Of a stretch of 64,000 nucleotides of DNA, positions 37,504-47,200 are shown piece by piece. Numbering within the stretch: position 1 is the stretch's first letter; each line of letters begins with the position of its first letter. The notes under the pieces are model-generated. The model was not told the origin of the DNA and searched no databases. It worked only from the letters and a program-made list of their open reading frames with translations. This DNA is from an uncultured Sphingomonas sp. (GTDB taxonomy: Bacteria > Pseudomonadota > Alphaproteobacteria > Sphingomonadales > Sphingomonadaceae): positions 1 to 64,000 of the forward strand of contig NZ_CAJYQD010000028.1 of the NCBI RefSeq assembly GCF_913776855.1. Reading direction: 5' to 3'. The translations under genes and the position numbers were made by a program.

Positions 37504-40128
37504 ATGACCGACATCAGCCGTACCGCCCTGTTCGGACGCCTCGATCCCAGCGCGTTGCAGGCGATCGAGTCCGCCACCGGTTTCGCCCGGATGCGCGGCA
37601 ATCCCTATGTCGAGCTGGTCCATTGGCTGCATCTGCTGGTGCAGGATTCGACCGGCGACATTGCCGCCATCCGCGCGGCGTTCGGCATCGACGATGCGGT
37701 GCTGGCGCGCGATATCGTCGGCGCGCTCGACATATTGCCGCGCGGGGCTTCCGCCATTTCCGACTTCGCGCCGCAGGTCGAGGAGGCGATCGAAAAGGGC
37801 TGGCTCTACGCGTCGCTGCAATTCGGGGCGGGGAAGGTGCGCACCGGGCATCTGCTCTACGGGATGCTCAGGACGCCGACGCTGCGCAATGCGCTGTTCG
37901 CGACCAGCGGCGAATGGCGCAAGATCGCCGCCGACCGGCTGGGCGCGGAGTTCGATGCGATCGTAAAGCCGTCGACGGAAACGAGCGCGGTCGCGCCAGG
38001 CGATGCCGCCGCTCCGGCCGCAGCGAGCGGCCCGGCCCCGGCGGGTGAGGCGCTGGCACGCTATTCGACCGATCTGACCGCCAAGGCCCGCGCGGGCGAG
38101 ATCGACGCGGTGGTCGGGCGCGATGCCGAAATCCGCCAGCTGATCGATGTGCTGCTGCGGCGCCGACAGAATAACCCGATCCTGATCGGCGAGGCAGGCG
38201 TGGGCAAGACGGCGGTGGTCGAGGGGTTCGCCCGCCGCATCGCCGATGGCGACGTGCCGCCCGCGTTGAAGGGCGTGACGCTCCGCGCGCTGGACGTGAC
38301 GCTGATGCAGGCCGGCGCAGGGGTGAAGGGCGAGTTCGAGAAGCGGCTGCGGCAGGTGATCGACGAGGTGGAAGGCGCTGCCAGCCCGGTGATCCTGTTC
38401 ATCGACGAAGCGCATACGCTGGTCGGCGCGGGCGGGCAGGCGGGAACAGGCGATGCCGCCAATTTGCTGAAACCGGCGCTGGCGCGCGGACGGCTGCGCA
38501 CCATCGCCGCGACGACCTATGCCGAATATCGCCAGTATTTCGAAAAGGACCCGGCCCTTACCCGCCGGTTCCAGCCGGTCGATGTCGCCGAGCCGGAGGC
38601 GGACGTCGCGGTCGACATGCTGCGATCGGTGGTCGGCGCGATGGAGGATCATCACGGCGTCGTGGTACTGGACGAGGCGGTGACGGCGGCAGTCACCCTG
38701 TCGCAGCGTTACGTACCCGCGCGCCAACTGCCGGACAAGGCGGTGAGCCTGCTCGACACCGCCGCCGCGCGTGTGGCGGTGTCGCAGCACGCGACCCCGG
38801 CGGCGGTCGAGGACCGGCGGCGGCGGCTGGAACTGCTGGAGGCGGAGCGCGGCGTGGTCGAGCGCGAGACGCAGCAACGCTATCGCCGCGACGACCGGCT
38901 GGCCGAACTGGACGAGGCGATCGGTGCCGCGCGGGCCGCAGTCGAAACCGTCGAGGCGAAATGGACCGCCGAACGCGATGCGCTGGACGCAGTGCGCGCG
39001 GCGCGGGACGGCGACGACAGCGATGCGCTGGATACCGCGCTGGCGGCGGCACGCGATGCGGCGGGCGACGACCCGATGGTGTTCGGCGTGGTCGATAGCG
39101 ATGCGATCGCAGCAGTGGTCGGCGACTGGACCGGAATCCCGGTCGGCCGGATGGTCAAGGACGAGATCGAAAGCGTGCTGACTATCGGCACCGCGTTGAA
39201 GGCGCGGGTGATCGGGCAGGACCATGCGATGGACGCCATCGCCAAGCGTATCCAGACCAGCCGGGCGAAACTGGACAATCCGGCCAAGCCGGTCGGCGTG
39301 TTCATGCTGTGCGGCCCGTCGGGCGTCGGCAAGACCGAGACCGCACATGCGCTGTCCGAACTGCTGTTTTCCGGCGACGATTCGATGATCGTCATCAACA
39401 TGAGCGAGTTTCAGGAGGCGCACACCGTCTCGACGCTGAAAGGGGCGCCCGCCGGCTATGTCGGATACGGGCAGGGCGGGGTGCTGACCGAGGCGGTGCG
39501 GCGGCGGCCCTATTCGGTGGTGCTGCTGGACGAGGTGGAGAAGGCGCATCCGGACGTCCACGAGATGTTCTTCCAGGTGTTCGACAAGGGGTTCATGAAC
39601 GATGCCGAGGGGCGGCACATCGATTTTCGCAACACGGTGATCCTGCTGACCTCCAACGTCGGCACCGACCTGATCGCGACGCTGACCGAGGATGAAGAAA
39701 CCGCCCCGGCCCCCGATGCGCTGGCGACGGCACTGCGGCCCGAATTGCTGAAGGTGTTTCCGCCGGCGTTGCTCGGGCGGTTGTCGGTGCTGCCCTATTA
39801 TCCGCTGAGCAAGGACATGCTCGCCGGGATCGTCCGGCTGCACCTGGGGCGGATCGAGCGGCGGATTCGCGACAATCACGGCATTACGCTCACCATCGAT
39901 CCGGCGGTGGTCGACCATATCGTCGACCGCTGCACCGAAGCGGCGTCGGGCGGGCGGATGATCGATGCGATCCTGACCAACTCGATGCTGCCCGACATGT
40001 CGGTCGCGCTGCTGGAACGGCGGATGCGCGGCGACGAGGTGCGGTCGATCGCAGTCGCGGTCGAGGGGGATGCGCTGGCCTATCGGTTCGACGGTGCTTC
40101 CCGCGCGGTGGATGGCGCAGGTGAATGA
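37504..40128 (+). CDS. clpV: T6SS AAA+ ATPase ClpV/TssH
   Basis: GEAGVGKTAVVEG and GPSGVGKTETAHALSELL Walker A motifs; ClpV family architecture. Confidence 0.97.
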   Translation: MTDISRTALFGRLDPSALQAIESATGFARMRGNPYVELVHWLHLLVQDSTGDIAAIRAAFGIDDAVLARDIVGALDILPRGASAISDFAPQVEEAIEKGWLYASLQFGAGKVRTGHLLYGMLRTPTLRNALFATSGEWRKIAADRLGAEFDAIVKPSTETSAVAPGDAAAPAAASGPAPAGEALARYSTDLTAKARAGEIDAVVGRDAEIRQLIDVLLRRRQNNPILIGEAGVGKTAVVEGFARRIADGDVPPALKGVTLRALDVTLMQAGAGVKGEFEKRLRQVIDEVEGAASPVILFIDEAHTLVGAGGQAGTGDAANLLKPALARGRLRTIAATTYAEYRQYFEKDPALTRRFQPVDVAEPEADVAVDMLRSVVGAMEDHHGVVVLDEAVTAAVTLSQRYVPARQLPDKAVSLLDTAAARVAVSQHATPAAVEDRRRRLELLEAERGVVERETQQRYRRDDRLAELDEAIGAARAAVETVEAKWTAERDALDAVRAARDGDDSDALDTALAAARDAAGDDPMVFGVVDSDAIAAVVGDWTGIPVGRMVKDEIESVLTIGTALKARVIGQDHAMDAIAKRIQTSRAKLDNPAKPVGVFMLCGPSGVGKTETAHALSELLFSGDDSMIVINMSEFQEAHTVSTLKGAPAGYVGYGQGGVLTEAVRRRPYSVVLLDEVEKAHPDVHEMFFQVFDKGFMNDAEGRHIDFRNTVILLTSNVGTDLIATLTEDEETAPAPDALATALRPELLKVFPPALLGRLSVLPYYPLSKDMLAGIVRLHLGRIERRIRDNHGITLTIDPAVVDHIVDRCTEAASGGRMIDAILTNSMLPDMSVALLERRMRGDEVRSIAVAVEGDALAYRFDGASRAVDGAGE

Positions 40129-40181
40129 TTGCAGCGACTTAGGATTGCGACCTATCCTGTGCCGGATCGAGAGGAGCGACC

Positions 40182-40673
40182 ATGCCTCAAGACCGATATG
40201 CGCATGAGCGCGGCGATCCGGCGGTGCCGCAATGCGGCCGTTCTCCGGTGCATATCCTGTTCGATGGCCGCACGCTCACGCTGCGCGGCCCCAAGCTGCA
40301 ATATTCCTGGTCCGCGGTGTCGGGCCGGCCCGATGGACGTGGCAAGTTCGACTATTCGCCCGAACGGCAGCGGCTGGGCGGCGAAGGACCGATCCCCGTC
40401 GGCGACTATTGGATCAACCCGGCCGAGCTTTGGGAACGATCATGGTTCCGTTACGACCAGTCGGCGCCGCGGGGCGATTACCGCATCACGCTGCACGTCA
40501 TGCCGGCGACCGTCACGCACAAGCGCGGCGGATTCTTCATCCACGGCGGTGCAACACCGGGGAGTGCGGGCTGTATCGACCTGACCCATGCCATGGGCCG
40601 GTTCGTCGCCCGGCTGAAGGAGATGGTCGGGCCGTCGCCCGACTGCTTCGTGACGGTCACGGTGCGCTACTGA
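40182..40673 (+). CDS. DUF2778/Tlde1-like L,D-transpeptidase-fold protein; candidate T6SS effector
   Basis: HILFDGRTLTLRGPKLQYSWSAVSGRPDG...GEGPIPVGDYWINP...FFIHGGATPGSAGCIDL: catalytic-type H121/C131; located directly after clpV. Confidence 0.8.
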   Translation: MPQDRYAHERGDPAVPQCGRSPVHILFDGRTLTLRGPKLQYSWSAVSGRPDGRGKFDYSPERQRLGGEGPIPVGDYWINPAELWERSWFRYDQSAPRGDYRITLHVMPATVTHKRGGFFIHGGATPGSAGCIDLTHAMGRFVARLKEMVGPSPDCFVTVTVRY

Positions 40674-40897
40674 TGCGTATGCTCCGCTGGACGCTGGCGG
40701 CGTGCATGATCGCCGGGGCGGTGTGGATCACCGCCGACATGCTGAACGAAGCCTATGGTGCCGGGCCGCCTTATTACGGGCGGACGGTCAACATGGACAA
40801 ATGGACCAGCCCCTGGTTCGCGCTGGTCGCCATCGACGGTCTGATACTGCTGATCGCCGGGACGCTGATCCGGGGGGGCACCGACAAAAGACGGTAA
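40673..40897 (+). CDS. Small protein with two predicted TM helices; candidate immunity protein
   Basis: ATGA overlap with the upstream stop; LAACMIAGAVWITADML and FALVAIDGLILLIAGTLI hydrophobic segments. Confidence 0.65.
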   Translation: MRMLRWTLAACMIAGAVWITADMLNEAYGAGPPYYGRTVNMDKWTSPWFALVAIDGLILLIAGTLIRGGTDKRR

Positions 40898-40961
40898 ACG
40901 ATGCATCCATTGCGAAGGCGGAACGTTCAGGGTTGCGCCGTGGAGAGACGGAGACGAAATC

Positions 40962-41855
40962 GTGCGATTTGGAGAGATCGATCGAGGCGCCCGCGGCCAG
41001 CAGGTGCAGATGCTGCAGCATCTGTTGAACACGACGGCGCGTCCCCGCCCACCGCTGGACCTTGATGGCGTCTTCGGCTCCGCGACCGAGCGCGCGGTGC
41101 GCAATTATCAACAGGCACGCGGGCTCGAAGCCGACGGCGTCGTCGGTGCAAAGACCTGGAGCAGCCTGGGCGTCACCGGATCGGCATTGCCGCGCACGCC
41201 GTCTGCCGCGCGGTCGCCGGGAGGTACGCCGACCCGTGCAGTCACGGCACCGTCGATCCGCAACCTGCCGATCGGCGATGCGCCGCTGGGGCGGGGAATG
41301 GGTGGGGCCGCTGTCGCGACCCGACCGGCGCCGGCACGCCCGGCCCCTGCCGCACGGCCCGCGCCCCATCGCAGCGCCCAGCTGGAGCCGCCGGGATCGA
41401 CCATCGGCGCGCCGTGGATGCGGGTGGCGCTGGCCGAAAAGGGCGTGGCCGAGGTTGCCGGGCGGACCCATAATCCGCGCATCGTCGAATATCATGCCAC
41501 CACCACGCTGGCCGCGAAGACCGATGAGGTCGCGTGGTGCGCGTCGTTCGTGAACTGGTGCCTGGAACAAGCCGGCATTCGCGGCATTCGCAGCGCGCGC
41601 GCCGCCGACTGGGGCAAGTTCGGCGTGGCGCTGAGCGAGCCGCGCTATGGCTGCATCGTCCACATCTATCGCACGCCGCGCGGCGTCGACGGCGCGACCG
41701 GATCGTCGTCGGGGAACCATGTGGCGTTTTTTGTTGGGCAGACGGCGACGCATATTCAACTGCTGGGCGGCAATCAGGGGAACCAGGTGAAGGTCTCCAG
41801 CTACCCGCTCAAGCAATATACTGTGAAGGCCATGCGCTGGCCGGAGGGACGATGA
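40962..41855 (+). CDS. Peptidoglycan-binding plus Cys/His amidase-like (TIGR02594 / NlpC-CHAP-like) protein; candidate T6SS effector
   Basis: PGBD LDGVFGSATERAVRNYQQARGLEADGVVGAKTWSSLG; catalytic-type VAWCASFVNWCLEQAG (C193) and GNHVAFFVG (H253). Confidence 0.82.
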   Translation: MRFGEIDRGARGQQVQMLQHLLNTTARPRPPLDLDGVFGSATERAVRNYQQARGLEADGVVGAKTWSSLGVTGSALPRTPSAARSPGGTPTRAVTAPSIRNLPIGDAPLGRGMGGAAVATRPAPARPAPAARPAPHRSAQLEPPGSTIGAPWMRVALAEKGVAEVAGRTHNPRIVEYHATTTLAAKTDEVAWCASFVNWCLEQAGIRGIRSARAADWGKFGVALSEPRYGCIVHIYRTPRGVDGATGSSSGNHVAFFVGQTATHIQLLGGNQGNQVKVSSYPLKQYTVKAMRWPEGR

Positions 41856-42400
41856 AGGGACCGGTAACGATGACGATCGGGCTGGGTGCGCTGCTGTTGC
41901 TGTCGGCCTGTGGCGGCGGTGGCGACACGGCGGTCGAGGCGAATGGGGCGGCTGCCGCTGCGCCGGCAGAGGCGCCGGTTGAGGCACCGGTCACGCCCGC
42001 GACGCCGATGGCAGCGGCCACCGCGACGCCGGCCGCTCCGGCACAGGAACAGGCGTTCCCGGCATTCTGGACGAAGTTTCGTGCCGCCGCCCTGGCGAAC
42101 GATGCCGCGGGCATCGCGGCGCTCAGTGCGCCGGTGGTGATGCAGCATGGCGACCTGGATGACAGCCCGAAAGTCCGGTTGAAACCGGCGCAGGTCGGAC
42201 CGGTCCTCAGGAAGCTGCTCGACAATCCCGACAACACCAATGGGGAGGGGCAAACCCAACGCCAGCTGGTGGAAGCCACGACAACGGCCAAGGTCGATCC
42301 GAGCTGGTCCAAGGATCGCGTGCGTATCGGCGATATGGAATTCGCGCTGGGCCAGAACGGGTGGCGGCTCGACCAGATCTATTACGAGTCATACGACTGA
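41852..42400 (+). CDS. Lipoprotein; candidate immunity protein for upstream amidase-like protein
   Basis: ATGA overlap; LGALLLLSACGG lipobox; globular C-terminal domain (FPAFWTKFRAAALANDAAGIAALSAP...). Confidence 0.75.
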   Translation: MKGPVTMTIGLGALLLLSACGGGGDTAVEANGAAAAAPAEAPVEAPVTPATPMAAATATPAAPAQEQAFPAFWTKFRAAALANDAAGIAALSAPVVMQHGDLDDSPKVRLKPAQVGPVLRKLLDNPDNTNGEGQTQRQLVEATTTAKVDPSWSKDRVRIGDMEFALGQNGWRLDQIYYESYD

Positions 42401-42471
42401 CGTCCTTTCGGGCGTAGCATCTGGCCGGCGACACGGGACAACCGGCGCCGGCGACAAGGGGGAGTATCGGT

Positions 42472-44202
42472 TTGCGGAAGCTGGGTTCGGGACGTTGGAA
42501 GCTGCTGATGGGGGCGGTCGCGTTGACCGTGCCGGCGGCGGGATGGGCGCAGGTCGCACCGTTGCCCAGCCGACAGGAGGTGACGCCGCCTGCCCCCGAT
42601 CCCGACCGGGCATCGCGTGCCGAGGTGGATTCGCGTGGCGCGCTCGCCATCGGCAATTGCCCGTTCGGGGATTCCCCGCTGCGCGTGTCGCTCAACCGCG
42701 TCGCGTTCAGCCGGGCCGATGGCGCGCCGCTGCAACCGCAGATCGCAGAGGCGCTGGCCAGGGTGCAGCCGGTGCCGGGCGATCGGTCGATCGCGGCGGT
42801 GTGCGACATTCGCGACCGGGCCAATGCCGCGCTGCGGTCCGAAGGGTGGATCGCGTCGGTGCAGATCCCGGCTCAGGAGATTGCCGACGGTGTGCTGCTG
42901 CTGGAAGTCGTGACCGCGCGGATCGTCGAATTGCGCGTACGCGGCGATGCTGGCCGGTACGAACCGCTGCTCCGCCAGCGGTTGGCGAAGATCCAGGCGA
43001 TGGACCCGCTGAACGAGCGCGAGGCGGAGCGGCTGTTGCTGCTGGCGGGTGACGTGCCGGGGCTGGACGTCGCGTTGTCGCTGCGTGCGTCGGGCGGCAA
43101 GCAGGGGGACGTGATCGGCGACCTGACGGTCAGCTCGCGCCGCTTCGCACTGTTCGCCAATGTCCAGAATTACAATTCCCGGCTGCTGGGTCGCGAAACC
43201 GTCTATGCGCGCGGTGAGTTGTACGGCCTGACCGGACTGGGCGACATCACCTATCTCGGCGTATCGGCGGCGGTCGACTTCCCCGAACAGTTCATCGTGC
43301 AGGGCGGGCATATCTTTGAGGTCGACAGTGCCGGCACCAGCTTTGGCGCGCGCGCGACCTATGCGTGGTCGCGGCCCGATCTGGGCGCGCTCGACCTGCG
43401 CACGAACACGCTCATCACCGGGTTCGACGTGGCACGGCCGCTGGCGCGGTCGATTCGATCGAACGCGCGGGTGCGCGGCGGGCTGGACTATATCGATCAG
43501 GTGTCGCGCGTCGGCGGTGGTCGCGATGCGGTGACGCTGACCCGCGACAAGCTGCGCGTAGTGTTTGTCGGGTTGGACGGCGACCGGCAGTTCGTCGATG
43601 CGAACGGCAATGTCTGGCTGTCGATTTCCGCGACCGGCGAACTGCGCAAAGGGCTGGGCATCCTCGACGCCAGCGAGCGCGGCTTTGGCAGCGGAACGCT
43701 GACGTCGCGGCTGGACGGCAATCCGCAGGCGCTGGTGTTCCGCAGCGCGATCGATGCGACCGTGCGGATGGGGCCGGTGTTCAGCGTGGCGGCGCAGGGG
43801 CAGTTCCAATGGTCGAACGACCCGCTGCTCAATTACGAGGAATTTGCGCTTGGCAGCCTGACCATCGGGCGCGGCTATGATCCCGGTTCCAACAGCGGCG
43901 ACCACGCGGTCGGCGGACGGTTCGAGGCGCGGGCCGATGTGCCGCTATGGTCCCCGGTACAGGCACAGTTCTTCGGCTTCTACGACCATCTGTATCTGCG
44001 CAACCTCGACCGGACCGCGATCGAGGGGCCGCGCAATTTCAAGAGTGTGGGGGGTGGCGTCCGGCTGTCGCTGCCCGGTAGCGTCGTCCTCGACGTCGCC
44101 TATGCCAAGCCGCTCGACAAGGCGCTGCTGCTCGACGAACGTCGTCCGCCGGCACGCGTCCTCGTCTCGCTGACCGCGCAGCTGCGCGATCGCGCCCGAT
44201 AG
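42472..44202 (+). CDS. Two-partner secretion outer-membrane transporter TpsB (ShlB/FhaC/HecB family)
   Basis: POTRA_2-like N-terminus and ShlB-type barrel (YNSRLLGRETVYARGELYGLTGLGD...LTIGRGYDPGSNSGDHAVGGRFEAR); TTG start with AGGGGGAG Shine-Dalgarno. Confidence 0.93.
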   Translation: MRKLGSGRWKLLMGAVALTVPAAGWAQVAPLPSRQEVTPPAPDPDRASRAEVDSRGALAIGNCPFGDSPLRVSLNRVAFSRADGAPLQPQIAEALARVQPVPGDRSIAAVCDIRDRANAALRSEGWIASVQIPAQEIADGVLLLEVVTARIVELRVRGDAGRYEPLLRQRLAKIQAMDPLNEREAERLLLLAGDVPGLDVALSLRASGGKQGDVIGDLTVSSRRFALFANVQNYNSRLLGRETVYARGELYGLTGLGDITYLGVSAAVDFPEQFIVQGGHIFEVDSAGTSFGARATYAWSRPDLGALDLRTNTLITGFDVARPLARSIRSNARVRGGLDYIDQVSRVGGGRDAVTLTRDKLRVVFVGLDGDRQFVDANGNVWLSISATGELRKGLGILDASERGFGSGTLTSRLDGNPQALVFRSAIDATVRMGPVFSVAAQGQFQWSNDPLLNYEEFALGSLTIGRGYDPGSNSGDHAVGGRFEARADVPLWSPVQAQFFGFYDHLYLRNLDRTAIEGPRNFKSVGGGVRLSLPGSVVLDVAYAKPLDKALLLDERRPPARVLVSLTAQLRDRAR

Positions 44203-44211
44203 GAGATCCCG

Positions 44212-47200
44212 ATGCCCGTCGCCGCCACCGCCCGCCGCCTCCGCGTCGTCCTCGCGCTCACCACCGCCTGTGGTGCGCTATACCCGGCGGTCGCCACGGC
44301 CCAGAGCGTGGAAGTGCGGCTGCCGACCAAGGACGATGTGAAGGACATCCGGACGGACGGGTTTAAACCCGATTTCCGTGGCAGTGGCGACAAGCTGCGC
44401 ATCGATCTGAACGCCCGCAACACCGTCATCGACTGGAACGGGTTCAACATCCCCGAGGGCAAGGAGATCGATTTTACCGACGGGCGGCTGCTGGGCGGTG
44501 TGCGCGGGGATATCGCCGTGCTGAACCGCGACGTGTCGACGAAGCCGTCGCAACTGCTGGGCAAGCTTAGCAGCGATCCCAATGTCGCGGTGTGGGTGCA
44601 TAACGCCAACGGTATCCTGGTGGGATCGAAGGCCGCGTTCAACACCGGGTCGCTGGTGCTGACCACGCTTGATATCTCGCCCGAGGATTTCGTGAGCGCG
44701 GGCAACAGCTATCGGTTGCAGGGGAGCGCCGACAGCCAGGCGGCGATCACCGTGCAGCAGGGGGCGAAGCTGCGCGTCGATGGCAGCACGCGCGGGCTGG
44801 TGATGCTGGCGCCCAAGATCGATGCGCAGGGCGAGTTCGTGGCGGAGGGACAGGACGTCGCCTTCGTCACCGCCAGCGACGTGACGCTCGACTATCGCTC
44901 CGGCAGTCCGCTGTCGGTGACGCTGAACCGCGGCAGCGCGGTCGCCGGGACCAGCCAGTATGTGCGCGGCACGGTGGCGGGCAACAATGCGATCTTTGCG
45001 TTGGCGTCGCAGGATACGCTGACCGATTCGCTGTTGCAGGTGTCGGCGGCGGTGACCACCGCCAGCACCGGATCGCGCGGCATCGTGCTGTCGGCGGGCA
45101 AGCCGGTGACGGCAGTGAGCGGCGTTACGGTCGCGGGGGATGCGGCGGCAACCGGCGGGGTCGTGCGGCTGCTGGTCGATGGCGCACTGACCACCAACAA
45201 TCGCGACGCGGATATCACGGCCGGTGCCAGCGGTGCGGTGACGTTCGGCGGAACGGTGCAGACCCGCGATGCGCTGACCATTGCGTCGGGTGGCGCCTTG
45301 AACGTGGCGGGCAATGTGACCGCCGGAGGCGACGTGCTGCTGTCCGGGCGCGGCGTGACGCTGGGCGCGACCGACCCGGTGACGCAACGCGCGGGTGGCC
45401 AGTTCCGCGTCAGCTCGACCGATGGCGATATCGTCGGGATCGGTGCGGTGACGCTGCGGTCGGGCGATACCGGCGACGACGGGCTGCTGCTCGAAACGCT
45501 GGGCAGCAGCGCGGGCAACATCGCGCTCGGCAATCGCAGCCGGTTGATCGCGGGCGACGATCGGCGTGGCGGGCTGACCCTGTCCCGGCGCGATGGCGCG
45601 AACACGATCGATATAGGTTCGGTCGACGCGCGGGCGTTGCGCGGCGCGGTCGGCAGCGGGGCGATCAGCACCGGCGACGTGAACCTGCGAGAGGCGCTGT
45701 CGATCGGCGGGGCGAGTGTCGTCTCCGGCGATCTGGCATCCGATCGTGCGATCGAGGTGCGCGGCAGCGGTGCGGTGACGACCGGCGGGATCGCCAGCGG
45801 CGCGGGCGCCACCGTCGTCGCGGGCGGGGTGCTGAGCGTCGGCGGCGATGTCGTCGCGACCGACGCGGTAAGCCTGCGCGGCGCATCGGTGACGCTGGAT
45901 GGCGCGGTCTTGCGCAGCGGTGGCGCGATTGATGTGACCGCGCTGAGCGGCGGCATCACCGGGTCGCGCGCCCTGGCGATCCAGTCGAGCAGCAGCCAGC
46001 GCAGCGATGTCGTCAAGCTGCAGGCGGCAGGCGCGCAGGGCATCGTGCTGGCCGATGGCAGTTCGATCACCGGCGGCAGCAACCGGGCCCTCGACGTGCG
46101 GATCTTTACCGCCGCCGATGCGCCGGTGACGCTGGGCGATGTGACCGCGCGGTCGCTGGGTACGATCGCCGCGCTGGATGGCGACACGTCGACCGGCGGT
46201 GCGTTCCGGTCGGCCGGGTCGCTGCGCTTCGGGCGGCTCGATCTGGTCGATGGCTTCACCGCCGAAAGTACCGGCGGCGACCTGAGTGTCGGGCGGATTT
46301 CGGTCAGCGGGGCGTTGCAGGGGATCGACCTGCGCGCGGGCGGTACGCTGTCGGTGCAGAACGACATCAGCGCCAGCGGGGCGGTGACGCTGGCAAGTGG
46401 GACGGCGCTGACGCTGGGCGCGATCGAAAGCCGCGACCGGGCCGTCACGCTGACCAGCGGGGGTGCGCTCCGCGCCGGGCGCCTGACGGGTGCGACCGGT
46501 GTTGCGGCCAGCGGGACCGGCGTGACGCTGGGCGAGGTGCGCGGCGGGAGCGGGGCGGTGGCGTTGAGCGCGACGTCGGGCGATCTTTCGCTGGCCAGTG
46601 CGGCGGGGCGCAGCGTCACGCTGACGGCCGGGGGCGGGATCGGGGTGAGCGGTACGCTGACCGCCGATGCTGGGGCGATCGACCTGAGCGCCGTCCGGGG
46701 GATCGCGGTCGGCGGTGCGGTACGTAGCACGGGTGGCGGCGTCGGCATCGGTTCGACCGGTGGTACGGTGGCGGTGACCGGCGGCCTGGCGTCCGATGGT
46801 GCGGCGACCCTGTCGGGAACGGCGATCACGCTGGGCGGCACGCAGACGGCGCGCGGCGCGTATCGCGCGACCGCCTCGGCGGGCGGGATCACCCGCAGCG
46901 GCACCGGACTGTCGATTCGTGCCGACAGCGACGCGAGCGGTGGCGAGGGCGTCACCCTTGGCGCCACGGGCGGGGCGATCGACCTGGCCGACAGCCGGAT
47001 CGATGCGGGCGGCACGGTGGGGCTGATCACCGATGGGCAGGGTATTGTGGTCGGCGCGGTCCGGGCGGCCGGGCTGGTGGCGACCGGGGCGAGCGCTGCG
47101 GGTGCGGGGATTCGGACCGGGGACCTGAGCGTCGGCGGGCCGGTAACGCTGCGTGCGGCGGGCGATGTTGCGACCGGCGCGATCACGACCGACGGCGCGG

